The notes below the pieces were generated by a model. It had not been told where the DNA came from and ran no database searches. It saw only the letters and a list, made by a program, of their open reading frames with translations. From positions 171,716 to 235,715 of the forward strand of contig JAEZHI010000039.1 of the NCBI GenBank assembly GCA_023436885.1: 64,000 nt of DNA, written 5' to 3'. The DNA comes from Pseudomonadota bacterium. GTDB lineage: Bacteria > Pseudomonadota > Alphaproteobacteria > Rhizobiales > Pleomorphomonadaceae. The position numbers were made by a program, and so were the translations under genes. This document shows, piece by piece, positions 50,766 through 61,904 of the stretch (position 1 is the first letter of the stretch; every line of letters begins with the position of its first letter).

Positions 50766-51344
50766 TTATTCGAGGGCCGCGCGGATTGCGCCGGCAACCT
50801 CATCGATCGACGCCATGCCATCGACCGGCTTCAGCAAGCCGCTCTTGGCGTAGAAAGGCGTCAAAGCGGCCGTCAGAGCGTGAAACTCCTCGAGACGCTT
50901 GCGGAACACTTCGGGGTTGTCGTCCTTGCGGACGGGCTGCCCCGCAGCCTTGGCTTCCTCGGCACGCCGAACGATTCGGTCAACCAGCTTCTCCGCGTCG
51001 ACCTTGAATTCGATCACGGCGTCGAGCTTCAACTTCTTCTCGGCAAGAAGCTTGTCCAGAGCTTCGGCCTGAGCGACGGTGCGCGGGAAACCATCCAGCA
51101 CGAAACCGTTCTTGGCATCCGGCTCTTCGATTCGGTCGGAGACAATACCGATGACGATCTCGTCGGACACAAGCTGACCGGCGTCCATGACAGCCTTGGC
51201 CTTCTTGCCGATCTCGGTGCCGGCGGCCACGGCCGCACGCAGCATGTCACCGGTGGAAAGCTGGACAATACCGTAGCGGTCGACCAGCTTCTGCGCCTGC
51301 GTTCCCTTGCCGGCGCCCGGCGGTCCGAGAAGAATCAGCCTCAT
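50766..51344 (-). CDS. adk: Adenylate kinase
   Basis: 192 residues; interconverts ATP, AMP and ADP. P-loop [10 protein letters not shown] (7-16), DGFPRT motif, and a short LID without zinc cysteines, as is usual in alphaproteobacteria. Its ATG overlaps the secY stop (ATGA). Confidence 0.97.
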   Translation of the reverse strand: MRLILLGPPGAGKGTQAQKLVDRYGIVQLSTGDMLRAAVAAGTEIGKKAKAVMDAGQLVSDEIVIGIVSDRIEEPDAKNGFVLDGFPRTVAQAEALDKLLAEKKLKLDAVIEFKVDAEKLVDRIVRRAEEAKAAGQPVRKDDNPEVFRKRLEEFHALTAALTPFYAKSGLLKPVDGMASIDEVAGAIRAALE

Positions 51345-52675
51345 CTACGCTTCCCCCGAAGTTTGCTCTTCTTGATCAGCCCTTCGTACTGATGGGCCAG
51401 AAGGTGCCCCTGGATCTGGGACACGGTATCCATGGTGACCGACACGACGATCAGCAGCGACGTGCCGCCGAAGTAGAACGGAACACCCGTGGTGGAGATC
51501 AGGAACTCAGGCAGCAGACAGACGACGACGAGGTAGATGGCCCCCAGGACGTTGATGCGGGTCAGGATATAGTCGATGTACGAGGCTGTGCGCTCGCCCG
51601 GACGGATACCGGGGATGAACCCACCCTGCTTCTTGAGATTCTCGGCCGTGTCGGTCGGGTTGAACACGATGGCCGTGTAGAAGAAGGCGAAGAAGACGAT
51701 CATCGCCGCGTAGGACAGCATGTAGAGCGGCTGCCCATGAGCCATCAGAGTGCCGAAGGTCTGCAGCCAGCCACCGGCGGCGTTGGCACCGGCAAAGCCG
51801 GTGATGGTGCCTGGGATCAGCAGGATGGACGAGGCGAAGATCGGCGGGATGACGCCGGACGTATTGAGCTTCAGCGGCAGATGGCTCGATTCGCCCTGGA
51901 ACATCTTGTTGCCGACCTGGCGCTTCGGATACTGGATGATCAGGCGGCGCTGGGCGCGCTCGAAGAACACGATGCCGCCGATGACCACCACGGCCAGCAC
52001 GAGCACGGCCAGGATGATCGGCGTGGCGAGAGCGCCCTGACGGCCGAGTTCCAGCATGCCGACGAGAGCGTGCGGCAGGTTGGCGATGATGCCCGAAAAG
52101 ATGATCAGCGACGTGCCCTGGCCGATGCCGCGGGAGGTGATCTGCTCACCGAGCCACAGCAGGAACATCGTGCCGCCCATCAGCGACAGAACAGTCGAGA
52201 CAATAAAGGTGGGGCCCGGATTCAGAACTATAGAGCCCTGCCCCTGCAGACCGACGGCGATGCCGTAGGACTGGACGGCTGCCAGCAGCACCGTCAGGTA
52301 ACGGGTGTACTGGTTGATCTTCTTGCGGCCCGATTCGCCTTCCTTCTTCACCGCTTCTAGCGCCGGGATGACCGAGGTCAGGAGCTGGACGATGATCGAG
52401 GCGGAAATGTAGGGCATGATGCCCAATGCGAAGATCGCCATGCGGCCGACGGCGCCGCCGGAGAACATGTTGAAGAGGCCGAGAATGCCCTGGCTCTGCT
52501 GCTTGAAGGCGTCGGCGAGCGCCTGCAGGTTAATACCCGGCAGCGGGATATAGGTACCGAGGCGATACACCAGAAGTGCGCCAAGGGTGAACCAAATCCG
52601 CTTCTTCAGCTCTTCCGCCTTGGCAAGCGCGCCAAAATTCAGATTTGCAGCGAGTTGTTCTGCCGCAGAGGCCAT
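51341..52675 (-). CDS. secY: Protein translocase subunit SecY
   Basis: 444 residues with ten predicted membrane helices. It contains the plug and pore region ([13 protein letters not shown], then [22 protein letters not shown]) and the conserved cytoplasmic loop near [14 protein letters not shown]. It forms the Sec channel with SecE and SecG. Confidence 0.98.
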   Translation of the reverse strand: MASAAEQLAANLNFGALAKAEELKKRIWFTLGALLVYRLGTYIPLPGINLQALADAFKQQSQGILGLFNMFSGGAVGRMAIFALGIMPYISASIIVQLLTSVIPALEAVKKEGESGRKKINQYTRYLTVLLAAVQSYGIAVGLQGQGSIVLNPGPTFIVSTVLSLMGGTMFLLWLGEQITSRGIGQGTSLIIFSGIIANLPHALVGMLELGRQGALATPIILAVLVLAVVVIGGIVFFERAQRRLIIQYPKRQVGNKMFQGESSHLPLKLNTSGVIPPIFASSILLIPGTITGFAGANAAGGWLQTFGTLMAHGQPLYMLSYAAMIVFFAFFYTAIVFNPTDTAENLKKQGGFIPGIRPGERTASYIDYILTRINVLGAIYLVVVCLLPEFLISTTGVPFYFGGTSLLIVVSVTMDTVSQIQGHLLAHQYEGLIKKSKLRGKRR

Positions 52676-52880
52676 GTCTCACTCCGCCCGAATGGGATCC
52701 CGGATGCGCGGCACCTCGTCATCGAGGACAAGGTTGCTCCGCCTTTTTCGTTGGGGCCTGGTCGCCGCCGAGCAACTCGGCAAAGCGCCCTCTCTATTGC
52801 CCGAATGGCCAGCGGAAGAAAGACTCCCGATCCGACCAACTCCGGCTCGTCCGCTATATAGACCCGAGTCGCGAACGAAA

Positions 52881-52952
52881 TAAGCCCCCGGACAACACTT
52901 CACCCACGCGATACGAAACGTTCACGCGAGATCGGTGCTTTCCGGGGGCTTA
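52881..52952 (-). promoter_or_regulatory. Long-loop stem between rplO and secY
   Basis: TAAGCCCCCGG (52942-52952 on the minus strand) pairs perfectly over 11 bp with CCGGGGGCTTA (52881-52891) around a 50-base loop, and TTTCGTTCG follows. It starts 5 bases after the rplO stop and looks like an attenuator-type structure in the 281-base gap before secY. Confidence 0.55.
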
Positions 52953-52956
52953 CGCA

Positions 52957-53427
52957 TCACTCCTTGGCGGCAGCGGTCGGAACGACCACCTTACCACCAG
53001 CAGCCTCGATCGCCGCGACCGCAGGCGCCGAAGCACCGGCGACCTCGAAGGTCAGGGCCGTCTTGATCTCGCCACCCAGAACGCGGACGCCATCGAGCGG
53101 ACGGCGCAGCAGGCCGGCAGCAACGAGAGCCTCGACGGTCACCGGGGCCTTGGCGTCGAGCTTCTTGGCGTCGACGGCGGCCTGGACCTTGGTCAGGCTG
53201 ATCTCGTTGAGATCGAGGGCGAAGATGTTCTTGAAGCCGCGCTTCGGCAGGCGACGATGCAGAGGCATCTGGCCGCCTTCGAAACCGGCGATGGCGACAC
53301 CCGACCGCGAGGTCTGGCCCTTGACGCCACGACCCGAGGTCTTGCCCTTGCCCGAGCCGATACCGCGACCGACGCGCATGCGCGGCTTGGTCGCGCCTTC
53401 GTTATCCTTGAGCTCGTTGAGCTTCAT
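52957..53427 (-). CDS. rplO: 50S ribosomal protein L15
   Basis: 156 residues from ATG 53427 (AAAGGA site), with the family's [20 protein letters not shown] start and [19 protein letters not shown] basic stretch. Confidence 0.97.
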   Translation of the reverse strand: MKLNELKDNEGATKPRMRVGRGIGSGKGKTSGRGVKGQTSRSGVAIAGFEGGQMPLHRRLPKRGFKNIFALDLNEISLTKVQAAVDAKKLDAKAPVTVEALVAAGLLRRPLDGVRVLGGEIKTALTFEVAGASAPAVAAIEAAGGKVVVPTAAAKE

Positions 53428-53455
53428 TTCATCGATCCTTTCGACCGGCGGTATC

Positions 53456-53659
53456 TCAGGCCTCGTCCACAACGCGGACGAGGTGCTGGACCTTCGCGAT
53501 CATGCCGCGAACGGATGGAGTGTCCTCCAGCGTCGACGTGCGGTGCAGCTTGTTGAGACCGAGGCCGATCAGCGTGGCGCGCTGTTCGGCCGGGCGGCGG
53601 ACGGGGCTGTAGATCTGCTCGACCGTGACGGTCTTGCTAGACTTCTTCTTGGGCGACAT
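53456..53659 (-). CDS. rpmD: 50S ribosomal protein L30
   Basis: 67 residues with [24 protein letters not shown] 53659 is chosen; a GTG three codons earlier is also open. Confidence 0.95.
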   Translation of the reverse strand: MSPKKKSSKTVTVEQIYSPVRRPAEQRATLIGLGLNKLHRTSTLEDTPSVRGMIAKVQHLVRVVDEA

Positions 53660-53725
53660 GGTTTTCACCTTACGAAAGCCAGTTTACGAATGAGGAGGGA
53701 GGCTGCCCTCCCCCCGTTCGATCCA

Positions 53726-54304
53726 TCAGCCTTCGGCCGACGCCGCAGCTTCCGGGTCGATGTCGCGACGACGGGACTGCAAGGCCGAAACCTTGAGACC
53801 ACGACGAGCGGCAACCGACCGCGGGCTATCCTCGTTCGCGAGTGCGGAGAAGGTAGCGCGGATCATGTTATAGGGATTGGATGAACCAAGCGACTTGGCA
53901 ACCACGTCCTGGACGCCCAGCGTCTCGAACACGGCGCGCATCGGGCCACCGGCGATGATACCGGTACCGGCCGGAGCTGTGCGCACGTAGACGCGACCGG
54001 CGCCCCAGCGCCCAGCAACGTCATGATGCAGCGTACGGCCTTCCTTCAGCGGCACGCGCACGAGGGCACGCTTGGCGGCTTCCGTCGCCTTGCGGATGGC
54101 CTCGGGCACTTCACGCGCCTTGCCGTGGCCGTATCCAACACGGCCCTTCTGGTCGCCAACGACGACGAGTGCGGCGAAGCCGAAGCGACGACCACCCTTC
54201 ACCACCTTGGCGACACGGTTGATATGGACCAGGCGATCAACGAACTCGCTGTCGCGCTCTTCGTTACGATCCCGGTCCCGGTTATTGCGTTCACGTTCAG
54301 CCAT
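53726..54304 (-). CDS. rpsE: 30S ribosomal protein S5
   Basis: 192 residues with an Arg/Asp/Glu-rich N-terminal extension and the S5 core ([31 protein letters not shown]). Normal size for the order. Confidence 0.98.
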   Translation of the reverse strand: MAERERNNRDRDRNEERDSEFVDRLVHINRVAKVVKGGRRFGFAALVVVGDQKGRVGYGHGKAREVPEAIRKATEAAKRALVRVPLKEGRTLHHDVAGRWGAGRVYVRTAPAGTGIIAGGPMRAVFETLGVQDVVAKSLGSSNPYNMIRATFSALANEDSPRSVAARRGLKVSALQSRRRDIDPEAAASAEG

Positions 54305-54334
54305 TGTCTTTATCTCTCTCGATCGGGACCGGCC

Positions 54335-54694
54335 TTAGAAGTCGAGTCCGCCCTCACGGGCGGCATCCGCGAGCGCCTTGATGCGGCCGTGGTACAGGAA
54401 CTGTCCACGATCGAAGATGACCGAAGTCACCCCCGCCGCCTTGGCGCGTTCTGCGATGAGCTTGCCGACCACGGCGGCCGCGGCCACGTTGGCCCCGGTC
54501 TTCAGAGTGTCGCGGACGTCCTTGTCGAGGGTCGACGCGGACGCCAGGGTGCGACCCTGAACGTCATCGATAACCTGTGCATAGATGTGCAACGACGAGC
54601 GATGCACTGAAAGCCGGAGGCGACCGTTGGCCGCCGCCTTGATCGCGCGGCGCACGCGGGCGCGGCGGCGATCGTTGCCGGTGAGGTGAGCCAT
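54335..54694 (-). CDS. rplR: 50S ribosomal protein L18
   Basis: 119 residues with [20 protein letters not shown] and the C-terminal [20 protein letters not shown], which contacts 5S rRNA. Confidence 0.98.
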   Translation of the reverse strand: MAHLTGNDRRRARVRRAIKAAANGRLRLSVHRSSLHIYAQVIDDVQGRTLASASTLDKDVRDTLKTGANVAAAAVVGKLIAERAKAAGVTSVIFDRGQFLYHGRIKALADAAREGGLDF

Positions 54695-54704
54695 GATCGT
54701 CCCC

Positions 54705-55241
54705 TTACTTCTTCTTGCCTTCCTTACGGACGATGAACTCGCCCGCGTACTTCACGCCCTTGCCCTTGTAGGGCTCCGGCGGACGGTACTTGCGGATTTC
54801 GGCGGCGACCTGACCGACACGCTGGGCGTCGATACCGGAGACGACGATTTCCGTCGGCTTCGGAACGGCTATCGCGATGCCTTCCGGCACCGGATAAGCG
54901 ACGTCGTGGCTGTAGCCAAGCGAGAGCTGCAGGGTCTTGCCCTGAAGCGCCGCCTTGTAGCCAACGCCAGAAATCTCAAGCTTCTTCTCGAAGCCGACCG
55001 TCACACCCTTGATCAGGTTGGCGATCTGCGTACGGGACATGCCCCAGCTGGCGCGGGCCAGCTTGGACTCATCCTTCGGTTCGACCTTGATCGAGCCGTC
55101 TTCCGTCTTGGCGACGTTAACATGCTCATTCAGATCGAATTTGAGCGTGCCCTTCGGTCCCTTGACCGAAACGGTCTGCCCAGCGATGTCGGCTGTGACC
55201 CCCTTGGGGACCGGAACAGCCTTCTTGCCAATGCGCGACAT
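54705..55241 (-). CDS. rplF: 50S ribosomal protein L6
   Basis: 178 residues with [15 protein letters not shown] at the start and the C-terminal signature [12 protein letters not shown]. Confidence 0.98.
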   Translation of the reverse strand: MSRIGKKAVPVPKGVTADIAGQTVSVKGPKGTLKFDLNEHVNVAKTEDGSIKVEPKDESKLARASWGMSRTQIANLIKGVTVGFEKKLEISGVGYKAALQGKTLQLSLGYSHDVAYPVPEGIAIAVPKPTEIVVSGIDAQRVGQVAAEIRKYRPPEPYKGKGVKYAGEFIVRKEGKKK

Positions 55242-55268
55242 GGTTTTAAACCCGTTTCCAGTCGAAGG

Positions 55269-55664
55269 TTAGAAGACGCGGCAGAGAACTTCACCACCGA
55301 CGTTCTGCTCACGGGCGTCGTGGTCGGCCATCACACCGCGGGGGGTGCTGAGGATCGACACACCGAGGCCGTTGGCAACTCGGGGCAGGTTCTTCACCGA
55401 AGCGTAAACGCGGCGGCCAGGCTTGGAGACGCGCTCGATCGTACGGATGACACCAAGGCCATCATAATACTTGAGTTCGATCTCAAACTCGGTACGACCT
55501 TCGGTATCAACCTCGGCGTAGCCACGCAGGAAGCCCTCGGAAACCAAGACGTCGAGGACGTTCTTACGCAGCTTGGAAGCCGGCGTAGACACCTTCGACA
55601 TCTTGCGCATCTGGGCATTACGAATGCGGGTGAGCATATCACCCAAAGGATCGGTCATCGGCAT
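55269..55664 (-). CDS. rpsH: 30S ribosomal protein S8
   Basis: 131 residues with [14 protein letters not shown] and the C-terminal [17 protein letters not shown] 55664 fits the GGAGA site better than ATG 55658. In E. coli S8 represses this operon by binding near the L5 gene; I did not identify that site here. Confidence 0.97.
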   Translation of the reverse strand: MPMTDPLGDMLTRIRNAQMRKMSKVSTPASKLRKNVLDVLVSEGFLRGYAEVDTEGRTEFEIELKYYDGLGVIRTIERVSKPGRRVYASVKNLPRVANGLGVSILSTPRGVMADHDAREQNVGGEVLCRVF

Positions 55665-55677
55665 GGGACCGCTCTCC

Positions 55678-55983
55678 TTACCAGCTCGACTTCACAAGAC
55701 CCGGGATGAGACCGAGCGACCCAAGCTCACGCAGGGCGATACGGCTCATCTTGAGCTTGCGATAATAAGACCGCGGGCGGCCGGTGACTTCACAGCGGTT
55801 GCGAACACGCACTGCGGACGAATTGCGCGGAAGCTCAGCGAGCTTCAGGCGAGCAGCGAACTGCTCTTCAATCGTCAGCGTCTTGTCGCTCGCAATAGCC
55901 TTGAGGGCCTCACGCTTGGCGGAGAACTGCTTCACCAGCTTCTGGCGACGCTTGTTCTTCTCGATGGCGCTTTTCTTTGCCAT
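55678..55983 (-). CDS. rpsN: 30S ribosomal protein S14
   Basis: 101 residues, the long zinc-free form (no CxxC), with [20 protein letters not shown] and the end GLVKSSW. Confidence 0.98.
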   Translation of the reverse strand: MAKKSAIEKNKRRQKLVKQFSAKREALKAIASDKTLTIEEQFAARLKLAELPRNSSAVRVRNRCEVTGRPRSYYRKLKMSRIALRELGSLGLIPGLVKSSW

Positions 55984-56003
55984 TTAAATCCGAACCCCTC
56001 TCG

Positions 56004-56561
56004 TCACTGCCGGAACGGGAAATTGAAGGCCTTCAGAAGCGCGCGCGCCTCGTCGTCGGTCTTCGCCGTGGTGCAGACGATGATGTCCATGCCCCAGACC
56101 TGGTCGACCTTGTCGTACTCGATCTCGGGGAAAACGATATGTTCCTTGATGCCCATGGCATAGTTGCCACGGCCGTCAAAGGACTTCGGGTTCAGACCAC
56201 GGAAGTCACGAACGCGCGGAAGCGCGATGGTGATGAGGCGGTCGAGGAACTCGTACATGCGCTGACGACGAAGGGTCACCTTGGCGCCGATATTCATGCC
56301 CTCGCGCAACTTGAAGGTCGCGATGGACTGACGGGCCTTGGTGATGACCGGCTTCTGGCCAGCGATGAGAGTGAGATCACCCACGGCAGAGTTGATCTTC
56401 TTGCCGTCGGCAACGGTCTCGCCGACACCCATGTTCAGGACGATCTTGTCCAGAACGGGCACTTCCATCGCGTTCTTGTAACCGAACTGTTCGATGAGAG
56501 CCTTGCGGATTGACTCGTCGTAGGTGCGCTTGAGGCGCGGAATGTAGACCGCATCAGCCAT
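56004..56561 (-). CDS. rplE: 50S ribosomal protein L5
   Basis: 185 residues with [15 protein letters not shown] and the C-terminal [17 protein letters not shown]. It overlaps the end of rplX by 8 bases. Confidence 0.98.
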   Translation of the reverse strand: MADAVYIPRLKRTYDESIRKALIEQFGYKNAMEVPVLDKIVLNMGVGETVADGKKINSAVGDLTLIAGQKPVITKARQSIATFKLREGMNIGAKVTLRRQRMYEFLDRLITIALPRVRDFRGLNPKSFDGRGNYAMGIKEHIVFPEIEYDKVDQVWGMDIIVCTTAKTDDEARALLKAFNFPFRQ

Positions 56562-56871
56562 CGATCACATCTCCGGAACGCTTGGCGAAACGAACCTTGC
56601 GGCCGTCGTCAAGCAGCTTGAAACCAACGCGGGTCGGCTTGCCGTCCTTGGGGTCGGCAATGGCGAGGTTCGAGAGCTGGAGCGCCGCTTCCTTGGCGAC
56701 GATACCACCCTCGGACTTGGCCGACTGCTTCTGGTGATGGCGAACGATGTTGACGCCGCGGACAACGGCGCGATTCTCGGTCGGACGGACTTCAATGACC
56801 TCACCGGTCTTGCCCTTGTCCTTACCAACGAGAACCACAACCTTGTCGCCCTTCTTGATCTTGGCGGCCAT
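56554..56871 (-). CDS. rplX: 50S ribosomal protein L24
   Basis: 105 residues from ATG 56871 (GGAGG site), with the KOW motif [21 protein letters not shown] longer in-frame reading back to 57183 runs across rplN and is not real. Confidence 0.97.
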   Translation of the reverse strand: MAAKIKKGDKVVVLVGKDKGKTGEVIEVRPTENRAVVRGVNIVRHHQKQSAKSEGGIVAKEAALQLSNLAIADPKDGKPTRVGFKLLDDGRKVRFAKRSGDVIDG

Positions 56872-56873
56872 GG

Positions 56874-57242
56874 TTACAGAACCTCCGGGGCGAGCGAGAT
56901 GATCTTCATGTGGTTCTTGGCGCGAAGTTCGCGCGGAACCGGTCCGAAGATACGGGTCCCGATCGGCTCTTTCTGGTTGTTGATGAGAACGGCGGCATTC
57001 TTGTCGAAACGAATGACCGAACCGTCCGTGCGCCGGATGTCCTTGGCCGTGCGGACCACGACCGCCTTCATCACGTCGCCCTTCTTCACGCGACCGCGAG
57101 GGATGGCTTCCTTGATGGACACGACAATGATGTCGCCCACCGAGGCATAACGCCGCTTCGCGCCGCCGAGCACTTTGATGCACATAACACGACGTGCGCC
57201 GGAATTATCCGCCACGTCGAGGTTGGTTTGCATCTGAATCAT
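56874..57242 (-). CDS. rplN: 50S ribosomal protein L14
   Basis: 122 residues with [20 protein letters not shown] and the [21 protein letters not shown] signature region. Its upstream gap to rpsQ is 449 bases, far longer than usual. Confidence 0.98.
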   Translation of the reverse strand: MIQMQTNLDVADNSGARRVMCIKVLGGAKRRYASVGDIIVVSIKEAIPRGRVKKGDVMKAVVVRTAKDIRRTDGSVIRFDKNAAVLINNQKEPIGTRIFGPVPRELRAKNHMKIISLAPEVL

Positions 57243-57691
57243 GACTTGGCCGCCTTATCTTTGATGCATGCACCCACCGGCGCCGGAAGGCGCAGGCGGG
57301 CAGCGACTTTGTTTTGGAACTCGGGAAATAGGAGTACGGCGTGCCGGACCCTTCATTTCGAGTTCAACCCAGTCCCAGGCCGTATCCGCAGCCCGGGAGG
57401 CCCAACCCCTACCCCACCGCCTCGTGAGGCGGCCGGAAACAAGGCCGGATGTCTCGTTCTCGCCGTCAAGTCGGACCGCCCTCCGGCCGTCACGACAAAC
57501 AATCCGAAACGGAACGGCAGGTTCTGCCATTCCGTTCTGAAACCAGCGTCTGCCGCATAAGCTTCTCCGGGTCGGAAGTCAATGACCCGGGGAGGCTAAA
57601 TCGAAGCATTTGCCCAGAGATGAGCGCTTCGACCCAGCATTTTTGCGTCACCAGCACCTGGATGAGTGCTGGAAGCAATTTTCTCGCCCGC
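57243..57691 (-). promoter_or_regulatory. 449-base hairpin-rich spacer between rpsQ and rplN
   Basis: In most bacteria rpsQ and rplN are only tens of bases apart. Here the spacer has no convincing gene. It holds four inverted repeats: CCAGCAC/GTGCTGG (57651-57672), CCGGGTC/GACCCGG (57567-57590), a 12-bp stem with one G-U pair around ACGGAA/TTCCGT (57509-57535), and CCGCCTC/GAGGCGG (57417-57432). It may contain a processing site, attenuator or internal promoter for the spc genes. Confidence 0.5.
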
Positions 57692-57934
57692 TTAGCTAGC
57701 GCTTGCGGTGGAGAGCACAACCCAGCGCTTGGTCTTGGAAATGGGCTTGCTTTCCTCGATGGAAACCAGATCCCCGACCTTGTACTGGTTCGTCTCGTCA
57801 TGCGCCTGGTAGTTCTTCGTCCGGCGCACGGTCTTCTTGAGCACCGGATGGGTGAAGCGACGCTCCACCTTAACTACGACCGTCTTGTCGGTCTTGTCGC
57901 TGACGACGACGCCTTGCAGGATGCGCTTCGGCAA
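57692..57934 (-). CDS. rpsQ: 30S ribosomal protein S17
   Basis: 80 residues with [21 protein letters not shown] and [18 protein letters not shown]. Last gene before the long spacer. Confidence 0.97.
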   Translation of the reverse strand: MPKRILQGVVVSDKTDKTVVVKVERRFTHPVLKKTVRRTKNYQAHDETNQYKVGDLVSIEESKPISKTKRWVVLSTASAS

Positions 57935-57945
57935 CTCGTCTCTCC

Positions 57946-58146
57946 TTAAGCGTTCGCAGTCGCGCGCTTGTCGCGCAGAACCGTCTGGATGCGGGCGATG
58001 TCGCGACGCACGACCCGCACGCGGGACGTATTCTCAAGCTGGCCCGTCGCCTTCTGGAAGCGCAGGTTGAACTGCTCTTTCTTCAGCTTGGCCAGCTCGT
58101 CCTCGAGCTGGTCGGGCGTCATGGCCCGAACGTCGTTCGCCTTCAT
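57946..58146 (-). CDS. rpmC: 50S ribosomal protein L29
   Basis: 66 residues, helical, with [20 protein letters not shown] and [12 protein letters not shown]. It follows rplP after a 91-base hairpin spacer. Confidence 0.97.
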   Translation of the reverse strand: MKANDVRAMTPDQLEDELAKLKKEQFNLRFQKATGQLENTSRVRVVRRDIARIQTVLRDKRATANA

Positions 58147-58185
58147 CGTTTTCTCGTCCTAAAGGTAAGGCCGGTCTTCCGATCG

Positions 58186-58228
58186 GCATCCGCGATCCGG
58201 AAGGTCTAAGACCTTCCAGGGCGGATGC
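58186..58228 (-). repeat. Nested hairpin in the rplP-rpmC spacer
   Basis: Inner arms GGAAGGTCT and AGACCTTCC (58199-58207, 58209-58217) are enclosed by outer arms GCATCCGC and GCGGATGC (58186-58193, 58221-58228), all perfect. No U-run follows on the transcribed strand, so processing or stability control is more likely than termination. Confidence 0.6.
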
Positions 58229-58237
58229 CCCTCCGGA

Positions 58238-58651
58238 TCACTCGGCGATGCGCTGAATGAAGCGCGTCTTGATCGGAAGTTTGGCCGCGCCGAGACGGAG
58301 CGCCTCGCGGGCGACCTCCTCGGGCACGCCGTCGAGCTCGAACATGATCCGGCCCGGCTTGATGCGTACGCACCAGAACTCGGGGGAACCCTTGCCCTTA
58401 CCCATACGGACTTCGGTCGGCTTGGCGGTCACCGGAACGTCCGGGAACACGCGGATCCAGACACGGCCGATACGCTTCATCTGGCGAGTGATCGCGCGGC
58501 GAGCCGCCTCGATCTGACGCGCGGTGACGCGTTCCGGCTCCATGGCCTTCAGACCGTAGGCGCCGAAGTTCAGCTCAGTGCCGCCCTTCGAAACGCCGTG
58601 GATACGGCCCTTGAACTGCTTACGGAATTTGGTGCGCTTCGGTTGAAGCAT
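58238..58651 (-). CDS. rplP: 50S ribosomal protein L16
   Basis: 137 residues with [16 protein letters not shown] and [20 protein letters not shown]. Located between rpsC and rpmC as expected. Confidence 0.98.
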   Translation of the reverse strand: MLQPKRTKFRKQFKGRIHGVSKGGTELNFGAYGLKAMEPERVTARQIEAARRAITRQMKRIGRVWIRVFPDVPVTAKPTEVRMGKGKGSPEFWCVRIKPGRIMFELDGVPEEVAREALRLGAAKLPIKTRFIQRIAE

Positions 58652-58673
58652 CTTCCTTCTCCCAAAACTCTAG

Positions 58674-59459
58674 TTAGCGCGCACCATCGGCGTCGCGGTC
58701 ACGACCACGGCCACGGCCGCGGCCTTCACGGTCGCCACGGGGATTGTCGCGATCACGACGGCGGTCGCCGCCAGAACGCTCGCCGTCATTGCCGCCCTCA
58801 AGCGCGCGACGCTCGGAAGCGAGCGGGTCGTGCTCCAGGATCTCGCCCTTGAACACCCAGACCTTGAGGCCGTTGGTGCCGTAAGCGGTGTGGGCGGTGG
58901 CAATGCCGTAATCGATGTCGGCGCGAAGGGTGTGCAGGGGCACACGGCCCTCGCGGTACCACTCGAGACGAGCGATTTCGGCGCCGCCGAGACGACCACC
59001 AGCGTTGATGCGGATACCCTCGGCACCCAGACGCATCGCCGACTGGACCGAACGCTTCATCGCACGGCGGAAAGCCACGCGGCGCTCGAGCTGCTGGGCG
59101 ATCGACGCGGCGATCAGGGTCGCGTCGGTCTCGGGCTTGCGCACTTCAACGATATTGAGGTGCACTTCCGAAGTGGTGAACTTGGCGATCTGCTTGCGCA
59201 GCTTCTCGATGTCAGCACCCTTCTTGCCGATCACCACGCCCGGACGAGCCGAGTGGATGGTGACGCGGCACTTCTTGTGCGGACGCTCGATCACGATCTT
59301 GGCCACAGCCGCCGCCTTCAGTTCCTCAAAGAGGAAGTTGCGGATGGCCAGGTCTTCGTGAAGCAGCGCGCCGTATTCGGTCTTGCCCGCGAACCAACGC
59401 GAGTCCCAGGTCCGGTTGATGCCGAGACGCAGACCGATCGGATTGACTTTGTGACCCAT
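58674..59459 (-). CDS. rpsC: 30S ribosomal protein S3
   Basis: 261 residues with the KH domain ([20 protein letters not shown]) and C-terminal S3 domain ([20 protein letters not shown]). About 40 residues at the end form an Arg/Asp/Gly-rich tail, longer than in E. coli (233 residues). The ATG overlaps the rplV stop by 1 base. Confidence 0.97.
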   Translation of the reverse strand: MGHKVNPIGLRLGINRTWDSRWFAGKTEYGALLHEDLAIRNFLFEELKAAAVAKIVIERPHKKCRVTIHSARPGVVIGKKGADIEKLRKQIAKFTTSEVHLNIVEVRKPETDATLIAASIAQQLERRVAFRRAMKRSVQSAMRLGAEGIRINAGGRLGGAEIARLEWYREGRVPLHTLRADIDYGIATAHTAYGTNGLKVWVFKGEILEHDPLASERRALEGGNDGERSGGDRRRDRDNPRGDREGRGRGRGRDRDADGAR

Positions 59460-59839
59460 CAGGCGGTCTCCTCGACTTCGCGAACGACGATCGTCAGGTT
59501 CGCAAACGGCTTCTGGATTTGACCGACGCGACCACGAGCCCGCGGCGAGAAGCGCTTCATGACGAGGCCCTTGCTCACGAAAGCTTCCTTGACGACGAGA
59601 GCATCGACGTCGAGGTCGTGGTTGTTTTCGGCGTTGGCAATCGCCGACTCCAGCGTCTTCTTCACATCGTCAGCGATACGCTTGCGAGAGAAGGTAAGAT
59701 CGGCCAGGGCCGTGTTGACCTTCTTGCCGCGGATAAGAGCCGCGACAAGGTTGAGCTTCTGCGGCGAGACGCGAAGGTTGCGGGTCACCGCCTGCGCCTC
59801 GTTGTCGGCGAGCGTGCGTTCACGCTTCGGCTTGCCCAT
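59459..59839 (-). CDS. rplV: 50S ribosomal protein L22
   Basis: 126 residues from ATG 59839, with [20 protein letters not shown] and the C-terminal [14 protein letters not shown]. The frame is open further upstream across rpsS but that is not coding. Confidence 0.97.
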   Translation of the reverse strand: MGKPKRERTLADNEAQAVTRNLRVSPQKLNLVAALIRGKKVNTALADLTFSRKRIADDVKKTLESAIANAENNHDLDVDALVVKEAFVSKGLVMKRFSPRARGRVGQIQKPFANLTIVVREVEETA

Positions 59840-59840
59840 G

Positions 59841-60119
59841 TTACTTCCTCTTCGCCTTCTTGTCGGCGCCGTGGCCATAGTAGGTCCGGGTCGGCGCAAA
59901 CTCGCCGAACTTGTGACCCACCATGTCTTCGTTCACAGACACCGGGATATGCTTCTGGCCGTTATAGACGCCGAACGTAAGTCCGACGAAATTCGGCAGG
60001 ATCGTGGAGCGACGGCTCCAGATCTTGATGACTTCATTGCGGCCGCTGGCGCGACTGACTTCCGCCTTCTTGAGGAGGTAGCCGTCAACGAACGGGCCTT
60101 TCCAAACCGAACGAGTCAC
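59841..60119 (-). CDS. rpsS: 30S ribosomal protein S19
   Basis: 92 residues with [20 protein letters not shown] and [16 protein letters not shown]. Confidence 0.98.
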   Translation of the reverse strand: MTRSVWKGPFVDGYLLKKAEVSRASGRNEVIKIWSRRSTILPNFVGLTFGVYNGQKHIPVSVNEDMVGHKFGEFAPTRTYYGHGADKKAKRK

Positions 60120-60134
60120 GGTCGTTCCTCTCTC

Positions 60135-60974
60135 TTACTGCGACTTCTTGCGCGCGTGGCGGCTGCGGACGATGAACTTGTCCGTGGACTTGTTCGATCT
60201 CGTCTTCTTGCCCTTGGTCGGCTTGCCCCACGGGGTGACCGGATGACGGCCACCCGAGGTGCGGCCTTCACCACCGCCGTGCGGATGGTCGATCGGGTTC
60301 ATGGCAACGCCGCGGTTGACCGGACGCTTGCCCAGCCAGCGATTACGACCGGCCTTGCCGATCGACACGTTGGCGTGGTCGGGGTTCGACACGGCGCCGA
60401 TGGTGGCGAAGCATGTGCCGAGCACCTTGCGCTGCTCACCGGAGTTGAGGCGGAGCACGGTATAGCCCTGGTCGCGACCAACGATCTGAGCGTAGGAGCC
60501 GGCCGAACGAGCGATCTGACCGCCCTTGCCGGGCTTCAGTTCGACGTTGTGCACGAGCGTACCGACCGGAATGGCCGACAGCTGCATGGCGTTGCCGGGC
60601 TTCACGTCAGCGGCGGCGGCGGCGACGACGGTGTCGCCAACAGCCAGGCGCTGCGGGGCCAGGATGTAGCTCAGCTCGCCGTCCTCATACTTGATGAGAG
60701 CGATGAAGCCGGTGCGGTTGGGATCGTACTCCAGACGCTCAACCACGGCATTCATGCCGAGCTTGCGACGCTTGAAGTCGATGAGACGGTAAGAGCGCTT
60801 GTGACCACCACCACGATGGTAGGCGGTGATACGGCCGTGGTTGTTGCGACCGCCGGTCTTGTTCAGACCTTCGGTCAGCGACTTCACCGGCGCGCCCTTG
60901 TGAAGCTCGGAGCGATCGACGAGGACCAGCTGGCGCTGGCCCGGGGTCGTCGGCTTGTAATATTTGAGTGCCAT
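60135..60974 (-). CDS. rplB: 50S ribosomal protein L2
   Basis: 279 residues with [17 protein letters not shown] and the peptidyl-transferase-proximal [16 protein letters not shown]. Confidence 0.98.
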   Translation of the reverse strand: MALKYYKPTTPGQRQLVLVDRSELHKGAPVKSLTEGLNKTGGRNNHGRITAYHRGGGHKRSYRLIDFKRRKLGMNAVVERLEYDPNRTGFIALIKYEDGELSYILAPQRLAVGDTVVAAAAADVKPGNAMQLSAIPVGTLVHNVELKPGKGGQIARSAGSYAQIVGRDQGYTVLRLNSGEQRKVLGTCFATIGAVSNPDHANVSIGKAGRNRWLGKRPVNRGVAMNPIDHPHGGGEGRTSGGRHPVTPWGKPTKGKKTRSNKSTDKFIVRSRHARKKSQ

Positions 60975-60993
60975 AATCGTCCTGCCGCTCGGA

Positions 60994-61287
60994 TCAGAGG
61001 CCCGTCGTGATGTCGATCGAATGGCCCTCTTCGAGGGTCACGACCGCTTTCTTCACGTCGGACTGGGTGCCGATGATGCCCCGGAAGCGCTTCGTCTTGC
61101 CCTTCCGCACGAGCGTGTTCACGCTCTTGACCTTCACCGAGAAGAGCTGCTCGATGGCAGCCTTGATCTCGGGCTTGGTCGCGGTCTTGGCAACGTTGAA
61201 GACCACCTTGTTGTTCTCAGCCTGGATGGTCGCCTTTTCGGTGACCACCGGCGTGCGGATGATGTCGTAGTGCTTCAGATTGGTCAT
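60994..61287 (-). CDS. rplW: 50S ribosomal protein L23
   Basis: 97 residues with [14 protein letters not shown] and [16 protein letters not shown], the exit-tunnel docking protein. ATG overlaps the rplD stop (ATGA). Confidence 0.98.
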   Translation of the reverse strand: MTNLKHYDIIRTPVVTEKATIQAENNKVVFNVAKTATKPEIKAAIEQLFSVKVKSVNTLVRKGKTKRFRGIIGTQSDVKKAVVTLEEGHSIDITTGL

Positions 61288-61904
61288 TTGAACCGCTCCT
61301 CGAGCGCCGACACGGCCGCCTTGGTGAGAACCAGCGTGTCACGACGCAGAATGTCGTAGACGTTGATGCCCTGAACGGGCAGCACGTCGATCTGCGGGAT
61401 GGCACGGGCCGCCAGGCGGAACTGATCCTGCGGATTGGCTCCGTCAATGATCAGCGCGTTGGTGAGGCCGAGCGCGGCGAGCTTCGTCTTCAGGGCCTTC
61501 GTCTTGGCCTCGGCGGCGACCGCCTCGTCCAGGACGACGATGTTAGCACCCTTGGCCTTGGCCGAAAGGGCGAGCTTCAGGCCGAGGGCCCGAACCTTCT
61601 TGGGCAGGTCATGCTCATGGCTGCGCACGACCGGGCCGAAGGCCTTGCCACCACCACGGAACTGGGGAGCGGCCTTGTTACCGTGACGGGCGCCACCGGT
61701 GCCCTTCTGACGGTACATCTTCTTGCCGGTCTTGGTGACCTCTGTACGAGTCAGGGTCTTATGGGTACCGGCCTGGCGCTTGGCGAGCTGCCAGCGCACG
61801 ACGCGCTGCAGGATATCGGCGCGCGGATCGAGACCGAAGATCTCATCCGAAAGCGCGACCGTCCCGGCTACGGCGCCATCGAGGGTCTTGACTTCGAGTT
61901 CCAT
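61284..61904 (-). CDS. rplD: 50S ribosomal protein L4
   Basis: 206 residues with [20 protein letters not shown] and the [15 protein letters not shown] loop. ATG 61904 overlaps the rplC stop (TGATG). Confidence 0.97.
   Translation of the reverse strand: MELEVKTLDGAVAGTVALSDEIFGLDPRADILQRVVRWQLAKRQAGTHKTLTRTEVTKTGKKMYRQKGTGGARHGNKAAPQFRGGGKAFGPVVRSHEHDLPKKVRALGLKLALSAKAKGANIVVLDEAVAAEAKTKALKTKLAALGLTNALIIDGANPQDQFRLAARAIPQIDVLPVQGINVYDILRRDTLVLTKAAVSALEERFK

Noticed and set aside
57255..57530. 91-codon minus-strand frame in the rpsQ-rplN spacer
   Set aside because: No recognisable motif, spans two hairpins, and composition (Arg/Trp/Ala) resembles translated non-coding DNA.
59559..61010. 483-codon open frame on the plus strand opposite rplV, rpsS and rplB
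   Set aside because: Antisense shadow of conserved ribosomal protein genes.
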